Part shown: one piece after another, positions 59,539 through 64,000 of the stretch
Numbering within the stretch: position 1 is the first letter of the stretch
How the letters are laid out: every line of letters starts with the position of its first letter
Assembly (NCBI GenBank): GCA_037443205.1
Contig: JBBIOU010000003.1
Location: forward strand, 62,001-126,000
Origin: JBBIOU01 sp037443205
Lineage (GTDB): Bacteria; Bacteroidota; Bacteroidia; Flavobacteriales_D; UBA2798
Reading direction: 5' to 3'
DNA length: 64,000 nucleotides
Notes under the pieces: generated by a model
Told to the model about the DNA's origin: nothing
Databases searched by the model: none
The model's input: the letters and a program-made list of their open reading frames with translations, nothing else
Made by a program: the position numbers and the translations under genes

Positions 59539-61092
59539 CTACGATTGTATTTTTGTTTGAGCCTTTTCTTTAACTTTATCTTGTATGCTCTTGTTTTCAA
59601 TCTTACTTTCTAAATAAGATATGATGTCAAAATAAATAAAGGCTCTCCGTTCAAAGCGGTCTTTTTGCAAACGCTCCATCCGTATTTTTAATTTTTTAAA
59701 TTTTTCGATAACCTCATTTACGGAGATTACATTTTGTACTTCACGTAAAAAACTCATGATATAGTGCTTATACTTTACAAATCCTTGCTTTTTTAATAAA
59801 AAACGATAAGTAGCGCGGATATTCATCTCTATCATTTCATGATCGCCTAATTCAAAATAACATATTAAAAGCAATATGCGTGCAAATGAATGTAAATCTT
59901 CTCTTAAATTGGTATCAGGTTCATGGATGATTCGGTTTAACCACTTAATGGCGGTTTTAAAATTACTACTGCCAAAATATAAACATGCAATTTTATAATA
60001 AAATATGAGTATCGTATTTTTATCTAATACACTAATCATTTTATTGAGTTCATTTTCTAATTTAGAAACAATACGTGTTCCGCTCTTAAACTCGCCTAAC
60101 ATAAAATGCCGGTTTATTTCGTGTATATAAATCGTTTTAAATAAATTTAAATAAATATTTTTTGTTAATACGATTTCTTTATCCCTTTTAAGCGCAACTA
60201 ACTTGCGATGTGTTTGCATAAAATCAGTGTATTTATAAAGTTTATTTTCAACTACTAATCGCGCATTTAATGCTTTTATATACATTTCAATATAATTTGA
60301 TTTCATGGTTTTATAAGTTTCGAAAAGATCTGACCATTTGCAAGCATATTCATAAGCCTTTTTAAAATTACTTATGTATAAATAATAACCTGTTAATGCA
60401 TAATATAAATATACCAATTCATTGAACGAAAGTTTTTTTTCATCATATACCGGTATGTTTTGCTTAAAGTATTTTTCAATTTTCAGCAAATCATTATTGC
60501 TGCTTATAAAACCCTGCTTTTGATAATAAGTATTAAGTTTTAAGGCCAGATTCGAAAATATATTTATATTTTGTATACTTTTTGCGGTTAGTTGTGTTTC
60601 ATTAATAATATAATCAGCACGTTTTTCCAGACTTTCCTGCATGCCTTGCCGCAATGCCGATTTTTCCAGTTCCAAAATTTCAAGCAATAATATTTTACTA
60701 TCGTATTCTTTAGCCTTTTTTTTAGCTTTGTCTATTACCGAAAGAGCATCAGCATACAAACACTTATTGTATAATATTCGGGCATTTTCTGTCATTTCCA
60801 TTATTTTTTGTTTGCCTTCTTTGTTAGCTAGTGTAAATCGCAAGCATTTTAATATTTGATGATACAAATGTGCTTTTGCATTAGGTAATTGTAGTTTGCT
60901 GATTTCGGGAATTTTTTTCCGGATGATGGTTTCATCATAAGTTTTCATGCCGGCAATGACATCAAATAACTTTATGAATTTTTTGTCTTTTTCGGAAGCA
61001 ATCCGCTGACCGTAAATTTTAAATTGTCTTTTTTCACTTTTAGTTAAGGACCGTATAAGTTTATAAAGAGCCTCTGATATAATTTTAGACAT
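59539..61092 (-). CDS. Hypothetical helical-repeat (TPR-like) protein
   Basis: 517 residues, no membrane segments, predicted all-helical with TPR-like repeats (YADALSVIDKAKKKAKEYDS, FKKAYEYACKWSDLFETYKT, FKTAIKWLNRIIHEPD). The N-terminal pattern (ALYKLIRSLTKSEKRQFKIY) occurs in a large Bacteroidota family of unknown role and is shared in outline with the gene at 32849. The opening ~40 residues after the start are basic. Scaffold or regulator function is inferred only from the repeats. It is divergent from fabH with 154 bp between. Confidence 0.8.
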   Translation of the reverse strand: MSKIISEALYKLIRSLTKSEKRQFKIYGQRIASEKDKKFIKLFDVIAGMKTYDETIIRKKIPEISKLQLPNAKAHLYHQILKCLRFTLANKEGKQKIMEMTENARILYNKCLYADALSVIDKAKKKAKEYDSKILLLEILELEKSALRQGMQESLEKRADYIINETQLTAKSIQNINIFSNLALKLNTYYQKQGFISSNNDLLKIEKYFKQNIPVYDEKKLSFNELVYLYYALTGYYLYISNFKKAYEYACKWSDLFETYKTMKSNYIEMYIKALNARLVVENKLYKYTDFMQTHRKLVALKRDKEIVLTKNIYLNLFKTIYIHEINRHFMLGEFKSGTRIVSKLENELNKMISVLDKNTILIFYYKIACLYFGSSNFKTAIKWLNRIIHEPDTNLREDLHSFARILLLICYFELGDHEMIEMNIRATYRFLLKKQGFVKYKHYIMSFLREVQNVISVNEVIEKFKKLKIRMERLQKDRFERRAFIYFDIISYLESKIENKSIQDKVKEKAQTKIQS

Positions 61093-61246
61093 CGTAGTAT
61101 TATTATTTATTTTTCCTTAAAATTATTGAATAATTATATTACATTATAAATTTTTTGTACTTTGAACATCGTAGTATATATTTATTTTGGTTTAGATACC
61201 AATAGTGCTTGTTTTATACTTGTAACTAATTCAAATTAAATAAACA

Positions 61247-62248
61247 ATGAAAATAAACAAAGCGAAAATAACAGCGGTGGGAGCATACATACCGGAATAT
61301 ATTTTAACAAACGAAGAGATGGAAACCATGGTAGAGACAACCAATGAATGGATTGTTACCCGCAGCGGAATCAGCGAACGAAGAATACTTAAAGACAAAA
61401 CCAAAGCATCAGCCTATATGGCACATAAAGCAGCCGAAGAAATTTTGCTGAAAAGAAATATTTCTGCTCAGGATATAGAACTTATAATAGTAGCAACCGT
61501 AACGCCCGACCATCCATACCCCGCTACTGCCAATATAGTTGCTGATATGCTGGGGGCAAAAAATGCCTGGGGATATGATGTTCAGGCAGCCTGTTCAAGT
61601 TTTATTTATGCATTACAAACTGCAGCTAAGTTTATAGAAACCGGTACACATACTAAAGTATTGGTTATAGGCAGCGATAAAATGTCGAGCATTGTAGATT
61701 ATAGCGATAGAACCACCTCTATTTTATTTGGAGATGCTGCCGCTGCAGTTTTGCTTGAACCATCAGAAGATGATTGTGGTATATGCGATGCAAAAATGTA
61801 TGTTGATGGCAGTGGTAAAAAATATTTATATCAACCTGCAGGAGGCAGTTTAAACCCATCCAGCTACGATACGGTGTTAAACAAACTACATTTTGTTAGT
61901 ATGGACGGGCAGGCAGTATTTAAAGTAGCAGTTACAAAAATGGCGGATGTGGCAGAGGAGATGATGAAAAGAAACAATCTTTCGGCCGAGGACGTTGCTT
62001 TTTTAGTACCTCATCAGGCTAATAAAAGAATAATTGAAGCAGCGGCTGACAGAATGGGCATTAGTATGGATAAAGTAATGCTCAATATTCACAAATATGG
62101 TAATACCACTTCAGCCACTTTGCCCTTATGTTTATACGAATGGGAAAAACAACTTAAAAAAGGAGATAATCTGATACTAACTACTTTTGGTGCAGGATTT
62201 ACCTGGGGAGGAATGTATATTAAATGGGCCTATAATACCCTAAATTAA
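61247..62248 (+). CDS. fabH: Beta-ketoacyl-ACP synthase III
   Basis: 333 residues. The catalytic triad is C116 (VQAACSSFIYAL), H256 (LVPHQANKRIIEA) and N286 (HKYGNTTSATLPL), with the E. coli-like spacing between His and Asn. It condenses acetyl-CoA or branched acyl-CoA with malonyl-ACP to start fatty acid synthesis. The N-terminal VGAYIPEYILTNEEMETMV is typical. It stands alone here (no fabD/rpmF/plsX cluster), so it may be one of two or more FabH copies in the genome. Confidence 0.96.
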   Translation: MKINKAKITAVGAYIPEYILTNEEMETMVETTNEWIVTRSGISERRILKDKTKASAYMAHKAAEEILLKRNISAQDIELIIVATVTPDHPYPATANIVADMLGAKNAWGYDVQAACSSFIYALQTAAKFIETGTHTKVLVIGSDKMSSIVDYSDRTTSILFGDAAAAVLLEPSEDDCGICDAKMYVDGSGKKYLYQPAGGSLNPSSYDTVLNKLHFVSMDGQAVFKVAVTKMADVAEEMMKRNNLSAEDVAFLVPHQANKRIIEAAADRMGISMDKVMLNIHKYGNTTSATLPLCLYEWEKQLKKGDNLILTTFGAGFTWGGMYIKWAYNTLN

Positions 62249-62295
62249 TTATGATTGCCTATTAAACTTAAATTTATTTTGTTCTTTTGCACTTG

Positions 62296-62637
62296 ATGCA
62301 GACCGAACGACTAAGAATAGACAATATCATTGTCGGCTACAGAAAAAAACCGGGCGAATTTTATTATTACTCTAAAGATTTATATGCCTGGTCGGGGCAG
62401 CCAATTAAATTTAAACAAACCGATAAATACACCGGATTAAAAGATAAAAACAACAAACTTATATTTGAGCACGATATTATTTCCTGTAACGATAATTTTT
62501 TTGAAATAATTTATGATAAAAAACTTGATAAGTTTTATTTATTAGAATTATCAACCGATACTATTTTTAATACAGAGGATGTTTTAAAATCAAAAAATTT
62601 TGTTTTTTACAGCTATAGCTTTATTCAAAAAGCATGA
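62296..62637 (+). CDS. YopX-like domain protein
   Basis: 113 residues from ATG 62296; a TTG three codons upstream is in frame but not needed. The centre has the YopX-type signature KYTGLKDKNNKLIFEHDII, then FFEIIYDKKLDKF; in the usual phage form the last part is YTGLKDKNGKEIFEGDI. YopX domains are mostly from phages and mobile elements, but no other phage gene is seen here. Its stop overlaps the WD40 gene start (ATGA), so translation is probably coupled. Function unknown. Confidence 0.72.
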   Translation: MQTERLRIDNIIVGYRKKPGEFYYYSKDLYAWSGQPIKFKQTDKYTGLKDKNNKLIFEHDIISCNDNFFEIIYDKKLDKFYLLELSTDTIFNTEDVLKSKNFVFYSYSFIQKA

Positions 62638-63545
62638 AAAATATTTGCATCAGTAAACAAGCAGAACTAAGCGGTCATGCAGGCCCGGTTTATTGTTTAT
62701 TAAAACTCCGGCAAAACAACTTGTTGCTGAGCGGCTCTGCCGATAAAATGATAGGCTCTTGGAATATAGATTCATACACACCTAATAATTTTTCGGTAAA
62801 AACAAACGCCTCGGTATTTAGTTTATGCCATATACATCCTCTCAATTATTTATGTGTAGGGTTGTCAAACGGCTCATTGCATATCATAGATTTAAATCAA
62901 AAAAAGGAAATAAAAAATATTGTTCATTATAAAGCTCCGGTATTTAATATCCTGTATAATTCCCATAAGCGGCATTTATATAGTGCTTCCGGTGACGGAA
63001 TATTGAGTATTTGGGATACAGATACTTTTAAATTATTATTAAATATTCCGATGGGAATATTTAAAATTCGCCAATTATCGCTACACCATAATCACCTGGC
63101 AGTGGCATGCGGAGACGGAAACATCAGAATCCTCGAAACAGAATTTTATAACGAAATATATAAATTAAATGCTCATCAGGATAGCGTTCATTCCATTAAG
63201 TATAACGAAGCAAATAATTTATTGGTAAGTGGCGGTAAAGATGCACATCTGAAGTTTTGGGATGTTGGTAATCACTATAAACTTATTAAGTCAATACCTG
63301 CACATAACTATGCCATTTATGCAATTGATTTTAATTCAGATCAAAGCTTAATGATTACCGGTAGTCGCGACAAAACAATTAAACTTTGGAATATCCATAA
63401 TTATGAAATTATAAAAAGAATAGATCGTAAAAATTTTCAGGCACACACACATTCAGTAAATGCTGTATTGTGGATAAACCAACAAATTTTTGTCAGCAGC
63501 GGTGATGATAAAAAAATAATTTTCTGGAAAGTAGACGTTACCTGA
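62634..63545 (+). CDS. Seven-bladed WD40 repeat protein
   Basis: 303 residues that divide into seven WD-like blades, enough to close one propeller: LLLSGSADKMIGSWNI, LCVGLSNGSLHIIDL, LYSASGDGILSIWDT, LAVACGDGNIRILET, LLVSGGKDAHLKFWDV, LMITGSRDKTIKLWNI and IFVSSGDDKKIIFWKV. No signal peptide, so cytoplasmic. It is likely a protein-interaction platform; partner unknown. It is translated with the YopX-like gene and overlaps the 3' end of the NUDIX gene on the other strand by 8 bp. Confidence 0.9.
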   Translation: MKNICISKQAELSGHAGPVYCLLKLRQNNLLLSGSADKMIGSWNIDSYTPNNFSVKTNASVFSLCHIHPLNYLCVGLSNGSLHIIDLNQKKEIKNIVHYKAPVFNILYNSHKRHLYSASGDGILSIWDTDTFKLLLNIPMGIFKIRQLSLHHNHLAVACGDGNIRILETEFYNEIYKLNAHQDSVHSIKYNEANNLLVSGGKDAHLKFWDVGNHYKLIKSIPAHNYAIYAIDFNSDQSLMITGSRDKTIKLWNIHNYEIIKRIDRKNFQAHTHSVNAVLWINQQIFVSSGDDKKIIFWKVDVT

Positions 63546-64000
63546 TATACTCTTTTGCCGGATAGAGAAACTCGCGTAATTCGTTTAATATAGCTGCCGT
63601 AGCACCCCAAACAATTTCTCCCTTTATATCAAAATAAGGAATGTTTTTTACCAAACCATAGCTCGCACGTATATCGGTAAATTTTATAACGTCATCATCA
63701 AAAATTCTTTTCAAAGGTGATTCAATAATATAATCAACCTCCTTAGGGTCAATTTTAAATATCGGAGCCGATTTACATATACCCAAAACCGGCTGCACTA
63801 AAAAATTACTGGGCGGAATGTATAAAGAACTTAACCACCTAAGCGGCATCACATCATTTTTATCAACCCCAATTTCTTCCTGAGTTTCACGCAAAGCAGT
63901 TTCTGTATAATCAACATCCGTTTCGTCTTTTCTTCCTCCCGGAAAACTTACTTGTGCACTGTGTGTTCCTGCATACACAGGACGTTTAATAAATACCACA
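63538..64000 (-). CDS. NUDIX CoA pyrophosphatase, partial (runs off window)
   Basis: The visible 153 residues are internal-to-C-terminal; the first visible codon is GTG (Val) and the reading frame continues beyond 64000. The NUDIX box is GGRKDETDVDYTETALRETQEEIG, seen here as GGRKDETDVDYTETALRETQ followed by EEIGV. GTHSAQVSFPGG just before it is the UPF0035/CoA-pyrophosphatase signature. It hydrolyses CoA or related nucleoside-linked pyrophosphates. The N-terminal ~60-70 residues are missing from the window. Confidence 0.88.
   Translation of the reverse strand, partial: VVFIKRPVYAGTHSAQVSFPGGRKDETDVDYTETALRETQEEIGVDKNDVMPLRWLSSLYIPPSNFLVQPVLGICKSAPIFKIDPKEVDYIIESPLKRIFDDDVIKFTDIRASYGLVKNIPYFDIKGEIVWGATAAILNELREFLYPAKEYIR

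Overview
The window reads as chromosomal DNA of a member of the Bacteroidota. The evidence is A+T-rich coding DNA, secreted proteins with type A or type B (gliding-motility-associated) C-terminal sorting domains of the type IX secretion system (T9SS), a TonB receptor with a carboxypeptidase-regulatory-like N-terminus, almost no Shine-Dalgarno sequences, and promoter elements of the TAnnTTTG type. The closer taxon cannot be fixed from this window. No rRNA, tRNA, CRISPR array, transposase or prophage is visible. Coding density is high, and many neighbouring genes overlap by 4-14 bp.

Layout. 1-9450: two T9SS-type secreted proteins (one cut by the window edge), uvrC, a DEDDy exonuclease, a fused oligopeptide-type ABC ATPase and a membrane-anchored spermidine-synthase-like protein. 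9537-13670: an SLC13/RCK_C permease, a PAP2 phosphatase, the CrcB fluoride channel and an orphan OmpR-type response regulator. 13949-18023: lnt, a GT-C-like membrane protein and a GT2 glycosyltransferase. 18065-22732: a minus-strand respiratory cluster (heme O synthase, two subunit III proteins, subunit IV, two SCO-like proteins, DUF420) without oxidase subunits I and II. 23026-24277: two exported proteins. 24416-27052: an arsenite-resistance operon (ArsR, DUF6428, ACR3, metallophosphoesterase) without an arsenate reductase. 27432-34201: an S9 peptidase, RNase R and a helical-repeat protein. 34251-37683: two type B T9SS proteins, the larger with five SprB-like repeats. 37831-40841: an overlapping four-gene unit (ferritin, M28 peptidase, a very basic exported protein, SDR). 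41040-46924: a PfkB kinase, a PorE-like TPR/propeller/CRD/OmpA protein, a zinc-dependent phospholipase C-like protein and cysS. 47111-53112: a TIGR01777 SDR, a TonB receptor, dprA and purT. 53227-59535: LolC/E-like permease, CpsB/YwqE-like phosphatase, a type A T9SS protein, an ABC ATPase/permease pair and a TlpA-like thioredoxin. 59539-64000: a helical-repeat regulator-like protein, fabH, a YopX-like/WD40 pair and a NUDIX CoA pyrophosphatase.

The main non-gene structure is a family of ~139-bp intergenic elements with imperfect terminal inverted repeats and internal hairpins. Two near-full copies (15700-15838 and inverted 27190-27327), one shortened copy (22769-22853) and degenerate relatives (15591-15681, 30302-30365) are present. 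Two copies in direct orientation bracket the glycosyltransferase/oxidase block, and an oppositely oriented pair brackets the arsenic operon.

Themes that link the genes are cell-surface export (T9SS cargo plus a PorE-like component, Lnt and Lol-type ABC proteins) and copper/heme oxidase assembly. I see no clearly novel defence or biosynthetic system. The best leads are the repeat family, the SCO paralogue lacking the copper-ligand histidine, the arsC-less ars operon, the ferritin/peptidase/basic-protein operon and an orphan gene fragment at 37690-37836.
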